Of a stretch of DNA of 64,000 nt, positions 12,345 to 25,435 are shown one piece after another. Positions within the stretch are counted from its first letter, which is position 1. Every line of letters starts with the position of its first letter. Below the pieces are notes generated by a model that searched no databases, was not told the DNA's origin, and saw only the letters and a list, made by a program, of their open reading frames with translations. Source of the DNA: Toxonevra muliebris (lineage: Eukaryota; Arthropoda; Insecta; Diptera; Pallopteridae); the NCBI GenBank assembly GCA_963691655.1, contig OY829326.1, positions 42,807,989 to 42,871,988 on the forward strand, read 5' to 3'. The translations under genes and the position numbers were made by a program.

Positions 12345-12744
12345 TCATGATGAAAGAAGCATTCATCATTATGAAGGCCTGATGCGTCATCAAATGGTAA
12401 TGCAAACGCAGATTGAAAATGAATTTTGGAGAACGTTCTCCAAGGTAACGAGGAATGAGTAAAGTTATGTGAATAATAGCAAAAATACTCCAGTTTGGTG
12501 CAAAAATCTTGATTTCACTATAGAAAAGTAATTCACTACAACTTTTTGCGAAAAAGACGGTAATTTTGGATATTTAAGTTTATGGGAACTTACTTTAAAA
12601 AAAATCAGAACTATATTTTTTCTTCATAATATAATTTCTATGTAGCTTTTTAGAAACATAAAAATAAATTTAGACTTAAACCACTGTTTATTTTTTATAT
12701 TACCAAAATATAGTGTCCAATAAGCTGGCCGCTATAATCTCTCC

Positions 12745-12955
12745 AAGGGACCTACAGTTTTAAACAGAAGTGGCGAAGTGAAAAGCTTATCATACGAAAT
12801 GTTTACTCTTGGAGATTTACCAATGCCTGGCAAGAGATGGTGTGTTTAGAAAAAATTATATTTTTGATTTTTCACGGTACCGAGCAATGGCGCCATCCGT
12901 AGCAGTCCAGCAGACTAACCACAACGCCACAGAGACCACCGAGAGATTTTATATT
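12745..12955 (-). mobile_element. tRNA-derived SINE (tRNA-Ser-like head)
   Basis: On the minus strand, 12945 down to about 12871 contains GTGGCGTTGTGGTTAGTC followed by TGGACTGCTA, close to the D arm and anticodon arm of tRNA-Ser(GCU), with a degraded B-box region after it. The body (12760-12840) has the words CCAGGCATTGGTAAATCTCC and GATAAGCTTTTC, which fit my recollection of an abundant tephritid SINE-like consensus. The ORF crossing it on the + strand has no protein homology that I recognise. Ends are approximate and no target duplication was found. Confidence 0.5.
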
Positions 12956-15900
12956 AGTGATCAAATCTTTAAGAAATTCGTTCCATTTTCACCATGTCGA
13001 AAAACGATTTTATTGGAAATATTTTCTCAGTCAACTTTGAAAACTGTACGAAGAAAATACAAATTTGTTAAGCAATAAATTCAAATATATGTACAAACAA
13101 TATAAATAAAAAACAATTTTAATGCAATTTTCCACAAGCAGTAGACTGTGTAAAATTTGCTTAATTTATTACTATAAAACACACGCGTACATACATGCAG
13201 AAATAAATATACATATGTATGTACAAATTCATAGATGTGAGATAACATAATCATTTAAAATTGTTGTGCGGCAACACACAACAGCAACAATCAAAAACTT
13301 GAAACATTTAACACCTTCCGTTCCATTTCGTTTCTCGTTTTTTTCATTATGTTGTTGTTGCTGTGGTGATACAATTCCGCTCATTTACTCAATATATTGC
13401 AACACATAATAATAACATAACCAACATATTACGCTGTAAGCTAAGCAACAACAAAAAAAAAAGCAAAAAGGAAAAAATGACAACAGCGTAAGCTAAAAAT
13501 AGTTGTTAACAATGACAGCGACAACGGCAACGACAACATTACAAAAACAAGTTGCTCTTGTTGTTGTTGTTGCGTCGCTGCCAGTCTAGCAAGACAAAGT
13601 GCCAATGTAAAATCCCAAACTGGATATTGTGAACTTGAGCTTGAATTTCTGCGTAAAGCAAGTGAAAAATAACAACAACAAAAAAATAGAAAAATAAAAA
13701 CAAAAATGGAAAGAAGAGAGCTTTGTGATGAAGCTATTATGGAGAAGAAATGAAAAAAAAAAAAAAAATACAAAACAAGCAACAACTGCACACATGTATG
13801 AGCATATAATGATAAAAGAAAATGTTAAAAGACGCGCTGCGCTCATTTTTGGGAGAAATTGTTGGGTTTTTTGGTGTTGAAAGATAGACAATATATGAAT
13901 GTTAGTATGCATGTGTGTGTGTGTGTCTGTGTGAATGAGTGCTTAGTTTTGTAAGAGCGTTTTAGTGACAGGAAATGCTATGTGTGTACAAAAAAAAAGA
14001 AAAAACATCAGCAACAACAGCACAGCGCCAGCAAACATTGACACTTCTGCGCGTAATTTGTTTTTGCTCAAAGCTTAATTGCGTGTAAGACAATAAATGT
14101 TAAGAGTTGTTGCGGTTACCATTGTTTTAGCGGTTGACTGCGTAATAGCAAAGCACACACACGCACGCACAACTCTACATGGCGTATAAGTAATATAAGT
14201 ATGTATATGTGCAGGTACATACATACATACATATATTGATGTTATAAATTACAAACTGCTTACATACAGACACACCTATGAAACAATCCTATAATTTTTG
14301 AACTATTTTTTACTCTTTATTTACTTCAGATTTGAAAAAATTTCTTTAATAGAAATATAAACAATTTATATAAATAGTTTTTCTAAATTAATTTTTTTTT
14401 CTTTTGAAGACAGACAGACAAACATACACATCAGACATCATACGATTTGCGAGTAATTTGATTTGAGTGGGTGGGTGATTCAACAACAACAACAATAACC
14501 AAACTAACACAAAAAATGAGGCCAAAAGCAGTGAACGAAAAAAAAAGAAAGAAAAACATGTCAACATGTTTTTTTATTCGGTTTTTCCTGCTGCTTCAAT
14601 GATGATGTACGCACGCCTCTTTGCCGGTAAAACTAAATAAATCGAAAATAACAACTGCACACATACAAAACAATTGCCAAACAAAACGAACCTGCTGCTG
14701 GCTGCTTCTACTATGCTTTGTTTATATTGTTTGGCATTTTGCTGTTGTTGTCTGGTTCGCTTTCTGCTGCTGAGAGTCGGAAGTTAGTTGTAAGCACGAA
14801 ATAAAATGAAGAAGCCGCAAGTACGCAAACGCTTAAATTGCACGCGTATATAAAGTAATAACACAGAACAAGCACAAAACTAACTACATCTCTTTACACA
14901 ACAAAATATGAAATGAGTGACGTAACAAAAAGAGTGTTTTTTTACTCTTTCGAAATGTGTGATATAATAGCATAATATAACTTGAAAACACATATAAATT
15001 TGTATTTGTGGGGAGCGAAAAAAAGAGAGGGAAAGAGAACTCCATACATACATTCAAATGTTTAGAGGCTAAAGAGCGTGCCTGCACTGCTAGTAAACAG
15101 CTATGGGGGTCGCTTGAAAAGTTAACGAGCTGAATGGTTTTGTAGATTTTTAGTAAATTTTTCGAGCTTTGTCATATGGAAACCTAATTAGATTTAATAA
15201 TAACAGGTTCTCTCCTATTTCAGCTTCATGACTCCAATTAATACAGGTAGCAGCAGATAAACCCAGACGGGGGTTAGAGTAGAAAGTAAAAGATCTTCCT
15301 AGCCAAGTTGAGGACTTTACTTCCAGTCTTGAAGACAGAAACATTGAAGCTCTATGAAAAACTTATAACTCGATATTTCCAAGTCCTTAACCAGAATATA
15401 TGAACAGTAGTGGTCCAATATAACCAATGATATAATGTACAGAGTCTTTGTGATTCGAATAATTTTTTCCCCGCACAACTGTAAGAAGAATAATGCAATT
15501 GATTCATTTTATAACATATTAATTCATTCATTTAAAAAAAAAAATTAAACTAAAATATAAGATCTAAATAAAACAAAGCAAAAGCTGTAGCTATACAAGA
15601 GTTTTAAAGTAGGACTAGGAACTTTTTGTATACACAAGAATATTTCGTTCCGATTCACATTGAAGCCGCTTATATGAAACGCGTGGAAAAATAATTTTTT
15701 TGAATGCCAGCCCGAATTGCCAACAGGGAAATAAATATAAGGGTTGAGAGTGACCCTATTTTAGTGAAATTTGAACCTTTTTTGGCAGAGTGTAAAATTT
15801 CACGAAATTTGTAAAAAAAATTGTATGGTCCACACGAAATAAAAGCTCGAGACAAGCAAAAATCGTATGGTTGGAAAAGCGAGCTTCCTTATTATCTTAT

Positions 15901-18900
15901 TTCGTATAGGCCTTCGGAACTAAACCACCCTGTATATTGCATTTGTTTCTGTAAAATTAATGACTTTTAAAATGTACAAAATTGAGTACTATGCACGGAA
16001 TTAGAATAAACAATTTTTGAAACATTCGTTGGAATCGACGGTGCACTTGAAAAAAGCGTTCGCTATAGATATAACATTCGTTATACTGTGCCTCCACTGT
16101 ATATATTTTAACCCAGATTGCCTTTACGTATGTAATTTTTGAGATATCGGCATACCACCAGCGGATTGAGAAAATGCGCAAGCCAAAGTGAATTTTATTA
16201 TTATTTTTTCGTTTCAAGAAAAAGATTTTTAATTAAGGAGCAACAGCCATATTGGCTGAGATACTTCTCACCACGTTTAGGGATAATCCCCTACCTTGGA
16301 CTTACCAGTGACCATAACTGATTATGGGGCAGAGATCACTAACACTTTTTGTGCGATACTTAGTCGATGGTTTTCTTTTTATGGGAAAGCTAAATAGATT
16401 TCTTCACTGAGTGATTATTGATAAAAACGATCAGATTATATGCCAAAATCTGTTAAATCAATATAACGATTATCAGACGTTAATGTTGGAAAACTCACAG
16501 TTCTCTAAACCCTAAATTTTTCCGACAAGTTAACTTTCATTTTTTTGTTTAGTTATTCACCAATCTTTTTTAACGACCCTCTCACACTGATTGTGTGAGA
16601 GAGAGAGAGAGAGAATGCCGAGCACATTTACTTTATGTTAACAAGTCACAGAGACCATTTAAACACAAGCGAGAGCGAATAACAAACTGAACGTTTGCGT
16701 TCAATGGCAAATTATCATTCGTTAGCAGGCAGCAACGGTGGCATGCAGCATTTTCTTCTTTAACATTAGCGTGTATTGTTTAGTTCACTCGCTCACCGAA
16801 AGCAGTAAAAACACGTCGGCACAACGCTCTCAAGTACAATTTTTCTTTTCTAAAGTGTTTCATTTGCATTATTGTAGTGTGTTGTGCAAGAAGTTCGCAA
16901 AGCGAAAAAAATTGCAAAAATGTAAAAAATAAATACAAATTCAAATCATGTTTTATAAAGAAAAATTCTATTAAATTAAGTAAAACGTAAAAAAATTAAG
17001 TGAGTGTGTTGTATTGAAAAAGAAATGAAGAAAAACCGTGCAAGATTTATGCTTTTAATTTTACGCAAAGTAGTTACGTAAAAAAGCAAATCTTATAAAA
17101 CAAAGTTACGCCCAAAAGTTTTTATAGAATTAAATGAAATAAATGCGATTTATTGTGTTTACAAAGAGCAGCGGCAACAGAAAGGTGTGGTTCGGCTGTC
17201 AAAATAATATTTAACAAAAATATAAAGGTATGCAAAATAAAAATCAAAAAAAAAAAAAAATAAAAAAAATTAACAAATAAAAAAAATTATGCAAGAAGTT
17301 GTGACGCAAAACCGACAGCACAAAAAATTCTAACGCGCTTCGCTACGAGAAGAAGAAAACACGGTTACAAAATCACTTCATACAAACGCGGCGCAGCCGA
17401 CATACGTGAACAAGAAGAAGAAGCAGTAGCAAAATAAGCAAAACGCTGTGAGATGTTACGACATCAGTACTTAAAGTAGTCGCTCTCTGAGATACTCAAA
17501 GAGCAATAGTGAGCGAAAGCGCCAAAAAAAGAGGGGAGCACATCTGGTGTGTTTTATAAAGAAAAAGCAAATGAGCGTGAGTGTGTGTGTCAGTGTGTGA
17601 GTTGAAATGTTTGCGCTTGTGTGCTAACAAATTTCTGCTCTCTTTATTTTCTCTTTGAATAACAGAAATTTACTCTCAAATCAAATACAGTAGCAGATAA
17701 ACTAAATAATTGTTGTTGTCAAAAGCAAAGAGTGTAAAAGCATGAAAAATTACTCCCTCTGTCTGCCTTTCGGCCCATACCAAGAAAACAAAAGGCGAAA
17801 GACAAAAACAAAACCGAAACAAAACAAAAAATACGCTTACGTGTTGCAATATTTTTAACATTATTACTAACGATTCACGACTCACGCTACACATGAATAG
17901 AGTAGAGTAGAGGAGACATGCATGTGTCAATACAGGATATAGAGTGTATGTATCTTTAAGATACATATGCTATTTATAAGATTACTTTCATCAGCTATGA
18001 CATCTAATGCAAATGGTTATAAGGCCATGATGTGATGACACATACACACGTACAGATACAAATTAACACACACACACACACATACAGCTTCATTTAACGT
18101 AACGCATAATGTGCGCGTCAATTACATAAGTGTGCGCGCATTTATGACATATGCTTACACGCACACACACACACACACGTCGGCTTATACTCACTATAAA
18201 ACTAAAACCTCGTAATCATCGTCAACTTAACGCCATGAGACAACAACAAAAACAGTAATAAAGCGACAGCAACAACAACAACAAAACTGACGGCGCTAAC
18301 GTAACCCACTTGAGCTTGATGAATAAAGACGCAGTCAACTGAAATCTACTAAGATATGATTTAAGTTTAACAACAACAAAATGTTAAATTGTTCATGAAC
18401 ATTGCTGCGACATACATACATCAATATTCAAACATAAAAATACATACACGCACGCACACATAATTTGGTGTCAATCTTTTTTATTTCCGTCCGTCCGCGC
18501 TCGAATTTTCAACCACTTTTGTTATGAAAAATTATGCAGAAAAACTAAAACTAAAACTAAAAATCTTATATAGATGCCTACTCAACTGTTGTTGTGGTTG
18601 TTGTTGGTTATTGCTGCTGTTGCCGCCGCTGCTGCTATTATACAATCATGATTGTGCCAATTTTAATATTAGCTGAAATATTTTTGTTGTTTCTGCTATT
18701 TTTCTGATCGTTGTCAAAAATTCGTGTCTGTGTCTGTGTGCATGCGTGTGTATTTTAATATCTTTTCTATCAAACAAATAAACAACAACACCAGCCACAA
18801 AAACAAAAACTAAATTAAATTTCGTATCTGAAAATGTGTAATGTACTCTTGCTCGTGTATTTGTTGTTGCTGCTGGTGCTATTCAACACATTTTTTTTCT

Positions 18901-19694
18901 GCCTGCTATGAAAAGCAAGAGTGAAATCAAAAAATAAATAAAATAAAATAAAATCATTTTCATTGAGAATTTATACACACACATGCATACTTATATACAA
19001 AAACCACACAAACACACACACATATGTACATTCAACACTCACATCTACACGTAATTTGAAGGAAGTGTTATGAAATCAAACATAAAATTGGATTTTATAA
19101 CATTTGCGTTTATAAGAAAAGTGCAAAGAAAAAACTATTTTTTTTTTTCGTTTTCCGATACTTGATTACACAAGAACTCGGTAATGGATTTGTTGTTGTT
19201 GTTTAGAAATTAATAGAAATATACTAAGTAATTGGGCGGGGATTTCCTTCATTAGGTTCATCATATTTCAATTGCAATTGCACGAATTGCTAATTACCGA
19301 AAATTCCATAGGCAAATAAGAATATTTCCCATTCCGTTTCCGGTTTCATTCATGCTTTCAGGGATAGATTTCTATTTGATTATGAATGATTCCTTGACTT
19401 TCAAAACTAAACCAATTTTACGCCTATATATTATTGTTTAATATTTCCAGTTGCTCAATGAGGTTATAATTAAATCATAAAACTTTATTGTGTTATTGCG
19501 GTTGCCATGACGTAAATACGTGGACAACTGCAAAATAAAACTAGATAATAACTAAGATAAGTTCGGATGCAGCAGAAGTTTTAATACCCTACACATCTTC
19601 TGCTTAATAAAAACATTTCACTGATGTAAACAGTAGGTGGTTACTATCTGAATTTTATGGCTTATGAATGAAATATTTTATTTATCAGTTTAAC
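12956..19694. other. Non-coding stretch with CAA and CA repeats, possible 5' regulatory region
   Basis: No coding gene is supported. The stretch is rich in CAACAA/GTTGTT tracts and (CA)n, (GT)n and CATA microsatellites, as in fly introns and intergenic DNA. A (GA)n tract at about 16596-16614 lies about 100 bp upstream of an initiator-like TCATTC (16715-16720). A donor-like AAAG/GTATGC stands at 17226-17227. Together these could mark an upstream promoter and noncoding exon for the LONRF gene, but the evidence is weak: no matching downstream promoter element was found. Confidence 0.35.
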
Positions 19695-20400
19695 CACTGG
19701 CGGATCTAGAAGGGAGAGGGTAATTATTTCGTTCTTTTAAATTTATTTTGATTCATGAGCAACGGTCAAAATATATGATTGGGGAGGATTGGGGAGAGGC
19801 GCTAATCGCCTCTTTGGACCCCATATTGAGAATAACTATTGTAAGCATAGCGAATGCTGTTGTATAGCTTTATCAATATTTCCTTTGATATTACTCTTTG
19901 GCAAATATAGTGATCCGTGTCATCCACTTCCTTTCCGTCTAGGTTTTTGCAGTCGTCGATAACATGGTGATCCCCAGAAAAATGAGTCTTAAGCAAAAGA
20001 GGGAATCACTCCTCTTTCGCGCCGTTATAGCAACCGTTGGACTTTCCAGTGACTTCCACCTAACTGATCTCCCTTTTTTGAGGACTTTGATCAATCAGCT
20101 GATTTCACTGAGATTTCGCTATAAAAGTTCCACTAAAGTTATTCACGTTTTACATTCTTGTCGTTTAGGTCTGTATGTAGCCCAGTGTTCCTCAGTCTTG
20201 ACCTTTGAAACCTTATTGAAAAAATGTAGACCCAGCATTAAATATTGCCGAGCCTTTCCATGATCAAATGTAATCAAAACCACGTTGTACACGTTATTGA
20301 TTTTCGCAACTTGTTTGCATTGGAAACATTGGCTGCATTCACGACACTCATCAATTGCTAAACAGTTGCAGCTCATCATTTTTCGTGTCGTGAACATGCT
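19695..20400 (-). pseudogene. Unrecognised coding relic beside a hAT-like terminus
   Basis: At 19695 the sequence CACTGGCGGATCTAGAAGGG matches the terminus of the hAT-type elements at 23557 and 40319. Downstream, the minus strand holds two broken ORFs, 20397-20143 and 19996-19802, with an interrupted stretch between them. The first starts with a Cys-rich segment (CNCLAIDECRECSQCFQC); the second contains HHVIDDCKNLDG. I do not recognise the protein. It may be the remnant of a transposase belonging to the adjacent terminus, but no matching right end was found. Confidence 0.3.
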
Positions 20401-21291
20401 GCTACTTTTTGGCGTTAACTATTCAATTGTGAATAGTTGTTTGCTATTTTTCGTCTTTAACAAAACGAAAAACTTAAATAATGAATACAAATAATTTAAA
20501 GTTTTTGCAAGGTATGTTTGACGATGGCGTTAATATGAATATGTTTTGTCAATTATGACAGCCATAATAAACAAAGAATATACATAGAAAAAATAGATAA
20601 ACATAAGCCACTGTTGAAAAATCAACCGATGAAAAGTATCATACAAATTTTTCGCTACCGAAAATGGCGCTTGCTTACTAAAAATGTTGCCATTCCCAAT
20701 AGAATTTCCCAACTGTTTAGGAATTGATGAGTTTCGAAAATGCATTGGCATTCGTGAAAAAATTAGGCTTAACGCTGAAGCTCTGATAAAATCCATTTTA
20801 GTAGTGGTTAGGTTTGGTAGGCTTGTTTTTTAACCGCGAAGTATCATAATAATCGTTACGCACTGAAAAGTATTAAAAAAAGAAAGCAATTTATTAAAAT
20901 TTTATCAGAAATATCTAGTCAACTTTTGAACTTTTGAAGAAACGATTTCTTAACCACGTGAAATCAATTAGAAATATGGGTCTCTCATTTTCAAATGGTG
21001 TTTTCCTACTTCTTGTGAAACAACTTAAATTGTTAAAGCTTAGTTTCAAAATGTTCTAATTCTAGTTGTAACGAGGCTATATTCAGTAAGTAGTTTTCAA
21101 AACTATTTTTAAAATTTTTTTTCCATTTGGTATAACATAAATTAGCTTAGCCTTCCGGTTTCTCATTGTCTACTGAAACCAGGTTGGTTGGTTGGTTGAA
21201 GAGTCGGTCCAATTAGCACGTTACCACAAAACCCTGGTACATCGGATGTTTAATTTCGGGTAAGGATTAGCCACCGGGGTTAAATCCATTC
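20401..21291. other. Non-coding with a short repeat relic
   Basis: No gene seen. At 21180-21290 a GGTTGGTTGGTTGAAGAGTC segment looks like part of an old repeat but has no defined ends. Confidence 0.4.
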
Positions 21292-21560
21292 ATGATAGTT
21301 TTTTAGGAGACTATGAAAATTAAATCTAGAGGTTAATTTTCAAAGTCATGACTTAAGTTCATGTCAATTTCGTTATTTGAAGTTATATATAAACAGGTTA
21401 GTGAACAAATGTAGTCATCACAACAACAATGTATATAGAGACGGGCAAATCAGACGGCCGTTTCGGAATCCGCCACGATTCCTCATCATCAATATCCTAT
21501 ATAAGCTACTAATATTTGAAATCATAACCCAGAATTACGGATTCGATTCCAAATATCTTC
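21292..21560 (-). mobile_element. Hammerhead-bearing repeat, copy C (ribozyme damaged)
   Basis: The reverse complement of this segment matches copy A from GATATTTGGAATC through to AACTATCATGA. Relative to copy A it lacks about 29 bases immediately before the ribozyme core, which removes the 5' strand of stem I and changes the first core base (C3) to A. Stem II, GAAAC, ACGGCCGT and GTC are intact (21453-21482 on the complement). Next to it, at 21571-21595, a short piece resembling the deleted part appears in the opposite orientation. Confidence 0.65.
21447..21489 (-). ncRNA. Hammerhead ribozyme remnant (copy C, inactive)
   Basis: The minus strand reads ATGATGAGG, GAATC, GTGGCG, GATTCC, GAAAC and ACGGCCGTC. 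All core elements survive except C3, which is A, and the 5' strand of stem I, which is deleted. It should not self-cleave. It serves mainly to show that the motif belongs to the repeat family. Confidence 0.6.
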
Positions 21561-21624
21561 ACTGAATAGAGATATTGAAAGAAACTACCACTACCGTTCT
21601 ATACACTTATGTTGTTGTTTTTTT

Positions 21625-22250
21625 CCCCCATTGTAGCTAGTCTGCATTCCATTTTGTCGGGTTTAAGAATATGATTAGTTTGTTAAAGTCTACTGTATAA
21701 AAGTCTTTCAGGTCGTCGTTGAAAAACGGTGTTCCCAGCACACAGAGTCTGGTTTTTGCAAGCGCCGGAAGCTTAGAGAGTAGGTGTTCGACTGTCTCTT
21801 TCTCACTGGTTTCGTTGCAGTTGCGACAGTGGTCGTTGAAGGGGATCACCATTTTAGATGCATGAGCGCCAATTGGTCAGTGACCTGTACTGACGGCAGT
21901 TAGTCTTACCACATCAGTTCGGGATCTGGTGAGTAGGTTGTCTGTTCTTGTAGCACAGACAGCAGACAGACACAGACAGCAGCCCTCCCACCTGAGGTTG
22001 GCTTGGTGTAGGAAGTGTTCTCATATTTTCCTCTGAGCCTTTTTTAGCGGAATAAGAACTTTTTCCACTAGCGAGGATTGCTAAGAGGAACCTTGTTTAG
22101 CAAGTGCGTCGGCTTTAACATTTCGGTCAATGTTCCTATGGCCAGGAACCCAAATTAGGGATATGTTGGATATGTTTGTTAGTCTTGTGAGATGCTTATT
22201 GCACTGCCAGACCAGTTAGGATTTGGTGAAATCTAGTTTTATCCTGAATT
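21625..22250 (-). mobile_element. LINE relic: RNase H end and zinc-binding tail
   Basis: On the minus strand, 22160-22085 reads IWVPGHRNIDRN.KADALAKQG, the end of a LINE RNase H. The ORF 21852-21637 then encodes DHCRNCNETSEKETVEHLL followed by PALAKTRLCVLG, a C-terminal Cys/His module and tail found after RNase H in several LINE clades. The same tail (KTLRHILCHCAKLAKTRLKLLG) recurs at 30120-30195. A CAGACAGACA minisatellite expansion interrupts it at 21955-21990. Dead and 5'-truncated. Confidence 0.7.
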
Positions 22251-23556
22251 TTACAAATAAATATTTAATCACAGCTTCAATAAATAATACAATTTCCTAA
22301 AGTGATGTTTTCAACATTTCATATCTTACTGTTATAGAAATTCAATTAGTTTTCTTAAAAACCAATGTCAGAAATTCGTTGCAAATTAAAAAAAAAAAAA
22401 CAAAAATTGCATTTAACCAACAGCGAACAGTGTTAAACTATACCAGCAATGAATTTGTTTGTGTTAGAATCACGTACAGCTGAGAAAGCTCCATAGTTCC
22501 ATAGAAAATTATATTATTTTTCAGGTAGCGTCACAACTATAATCGATTAACAATGAATTACGTATGCAAATATACAAGTGTTCCTAATGTAATTTAATCG
22601 TATTTCAGCTAACGAATATTCGTGAAGATCACATATTCACTCACATACATACATATGTAGTTAAGTACTAGATCTTTTAATCAATAATGATTATTATTAT
22701 TATACAATGAATAACATTTCAATTGTCTTTATTATTTTTGCAATAATTATAAATAAAATGCCAAAATTTTAATTAAATTCATAAATCTATTGTTGCATTC
22801 ACTTACGCCACATATTTATTTACCTGCGCCTCTTTATGCACGATTCAATCTTGTGCGCTGTTACGCAATATTTGAAGGCAACAGCAGCAGCGTTTTATTT
22901 TGCATACATCTACAATTAAAATAATAAAGGCCTGACTGTGAAAAATGATTGTTCGAAATCATTATACTTACAAAAAATTTATATATAAATATATTATATA
23001 TGAATAAAATTAAAAAAAAAACTCATCAAATTTGTTAAGTAATTTATTCGTATGCCTATTCAAAAGTATTTTAATTTAGACTGTGAAATGTGTACATGTT
23101 TTTTACTTTAAATTTAACTGAAAAATGACTGTCAGATTGACTGACTATGTAACACTGCGACCTGAGATGCCATTGAAGGTTACAGGGTGATATAATTTGC
23201 GATAATGTAAATATGTGTGTAAAAAATTAAAGCTTAGGCTTATTCCGAATGTAAATGCTTCATTGTAATTAAAGGTAGCAATAATTGGTTGTCTTTAGTT
23301 ACATATGTGGAAATTGTGTGAGTTTCTGAAGCACTTGGATTTTTACAAATTATGTTTCCTTTGTTTTTTTTGCCATGTCTTTGTTTTTGTCCAATAGAAA
23401 AATTTGATGAAAAACATTTTTTTTGGCTATATTTACAAATATTTTATGTTTATTCCCAAATTCTGTAGTTTACAACTTAATAGAACAGTTACGAAAAAAT
23501 TCTATTCTAACCACTGACAATGCATTTTTTTAACGATTATTTTGCCTCTTCTATCA
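22251..23556. other. Non-coding, nothing recognised
   Basis: AT-rich with poly-A runs and short TTA tracts; no gene or bounded repeat seen. Confidence 0.45.
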
Positions 23557-24213
23557 GTGGTGGATCTAGAATTTTGGTTTGGGGAGGGCTGATTTTGCTT
23601 AAGTATATAAGTATAGACTAGTAAAAAACCAATATCCGAACCAAAATTAAAACCAAAGCCCAGACCAAACACCAATTCAAAAATCTGAAATTCACCTTGA
23701 AATTCAAACCCAAACCAGACCAAAACTCACAGCAAATTCGGAACAAAATTCAGATTCAATCTTAAATCGAAAGCAGATCAAATTTTGATGACAACTCGGA
23801 CCAAAATTGAGATAAAAAATCTGAATGAAATAAAAAACAAAATTCAGACCAAATCTGAAACAAAATATATATCGAATCCAATCCAATAGATCAAAACTTA
23901 AACCAGATATCTGAACAAATTTATAATAAATTCAGATAAAAATCATTCCAATATTCAGACCACAAATCAGGTCAAAAGCAAATGAAAACACAGATAGATA
24001 GCAATGCAAATTGAGACCAAAAATAAGACCGATACTCTCACCAATACTCAGACTATTTGGTCAAACCGAAATTCAAATAAAAAATCATCAGACCGAAATT
24101 CAGAAGAAAATTAGCTGAAAATTCGATTCATAAGGCTTCACGATATTAGACCAAAACCATTATGGGAAGAATTGCAAGCCTCATAGCCCCCTCCCCCCTT
24201 CTAAATCAATCAC
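23557..24213. mobile_element. hAT-type element with internal CAGACCAAA array
   Basis: It begins CAGTGGTGGATCTAGAA, and the complement of its end begins CAGTGATTGATTTAGAA. G-rich blocks follow both ends. Flanking octamers are TCTTCTAT and CCATCTAT, six of eight identical. Between the ends, about 500 bases consist of a degenerate tandem array of units such as CAGACCAAA, AAATTCAGA and AATCTGAAA. No transposase frame is present; the minus-strand ORFs (Phe/Gly-rich) are translations of the array. Confidence 0.65.
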
Positions 24214-25435
24214 TGCCATCTATGCAATTCCTCTCATATTTTCAATACATTTATTTATTCAATTTCCTTATAAATTCACAGTTTTGAATTTCATTCATTA
24301 TTGTATAATAACTAAATAACTGTGAGAATTCTCGTTATATATTAAATAGAAAAAACAAAACAACATCAGCTATTTCTATGGAAATACACAATTTGATAAT
24401 TACGCGAGTCAATAACATACACTTACATACATATATATTCTTATATAGTAAAGTTACGCAACCGATAAAATATTGTTATATACTAACATATAAAATTCTT
24501 GACAAAACTGAAAAAAAAAACATTATGTAATTTCAATAACATTGAATGATTACATGGTAACAGCAGGCAACAACTGCAACATTAACAATTTTATAGTTTC
24601 ATTATTAACTAAATGCAAAAAAAAAAGAATAAAATTATAAAATATAAAATCCTCAAAATTGAGTGCTGTCTCGCGAACGTTTCAGTTCTCGTAATCGGTC
24701 TAGAAAAGCAGCAAAGTAAAGTTAAATTATTTTGCAAATGTGACAAAATACAATAACAAAAAATAAAATTATAATAAAAATTTCAATAAAACTTACAAAA
24801 TTCACAATTACCTAATTCTGTTGTGCTATGCACATTGTATAGAAAAGTAGAAAAAGCAAAGTGTACATTACAATCTGAAATTACTTGTGTAGATAGATAC
24901 ATTAAGAAATAGAAAACTAAACTGAAAAGAAAAACGAAACAAAAGAAAAAAAAAGCAAATGCGATATATTGTTTTTTCTTCTAAGAGGTGCATTATAATT
25001 TGAGCAATGTAATATTACTAGGGGTATTCACTATACTTTGAAGGTGCTCAAAACAGTGAATAAATAGGGGTAGATTTCAGTTTCCATCTTATGTAAGTAT
25101 AAGTTATATAAACCATATAGATATGTAAATTAGAATCTTTAGGGTTCTGTTGAAAAAGGAAAGGGATTTTCATATGATTTCCAACTTTGTGGAGGAATTT
25201 TTAGATAGAAAGGAGTAAATTTTTGTCTGCTTTGAATAAATTCATAAAATTAGATAAATTGTATGACATTGGATTCACTCGTATGGAATATACTGTAAAT
25301 ATCTTAGCTTTGTATCAAAATAATAATAGCGACATAAGGATTAAGTTTCATATCAGGCAAAAAAGTAATATTTTTTTAGTGATATATAGATTTTAAAAAT
25401 GCCAAATCTTTAAAAATAATACGAAAAATAAAATA
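24214..25435. other. Non-coding, nothing recognised
   Basis: AT-rich; A-runs and CATA microsatellite (24415-24440). No gene or element boundary identified. Confidence 0.45.

Larger units (their letters stand above)
11455..12690. repeat. TTTCGG-rich dispersed repeat, copy 1
   Basis: This stretch matches the reverse complement of 25436-26385. Shared stretches include ATATAACGTTC, TTTCGTTCTTCAACATTCATT, CATCAAATGGTAATGCAAAC, TTTTTGCGAAAAAGACGGT and CTTTTTAGAAACATAAAAA. The left end is rich in GGTTTCGGTT-type motifs. This copy keeps about 230 bp (roughly 11555-11815) that copy 2 lacks. It also carries a 290-bp insertion (12054-12344) that copy 2 does not have. Its right end is lost just before the SINE at 12745. 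A non-autonomous DNA transposon is likely, but its termini are not defined. Confidence 0.6.

Noticed and set aside
12809..13078. 89-codon + strand ORF
   Set aside because: It starts at TTG, runs antisense through a tRNA-derived SINE and has no recognisable domain.
15640..15940. ACAGGGTGGTTTAGTTCCGAAG on the minus strand, transposon-like end
   Set aside because: No matching second end or duplication found, so no element could be bounded.
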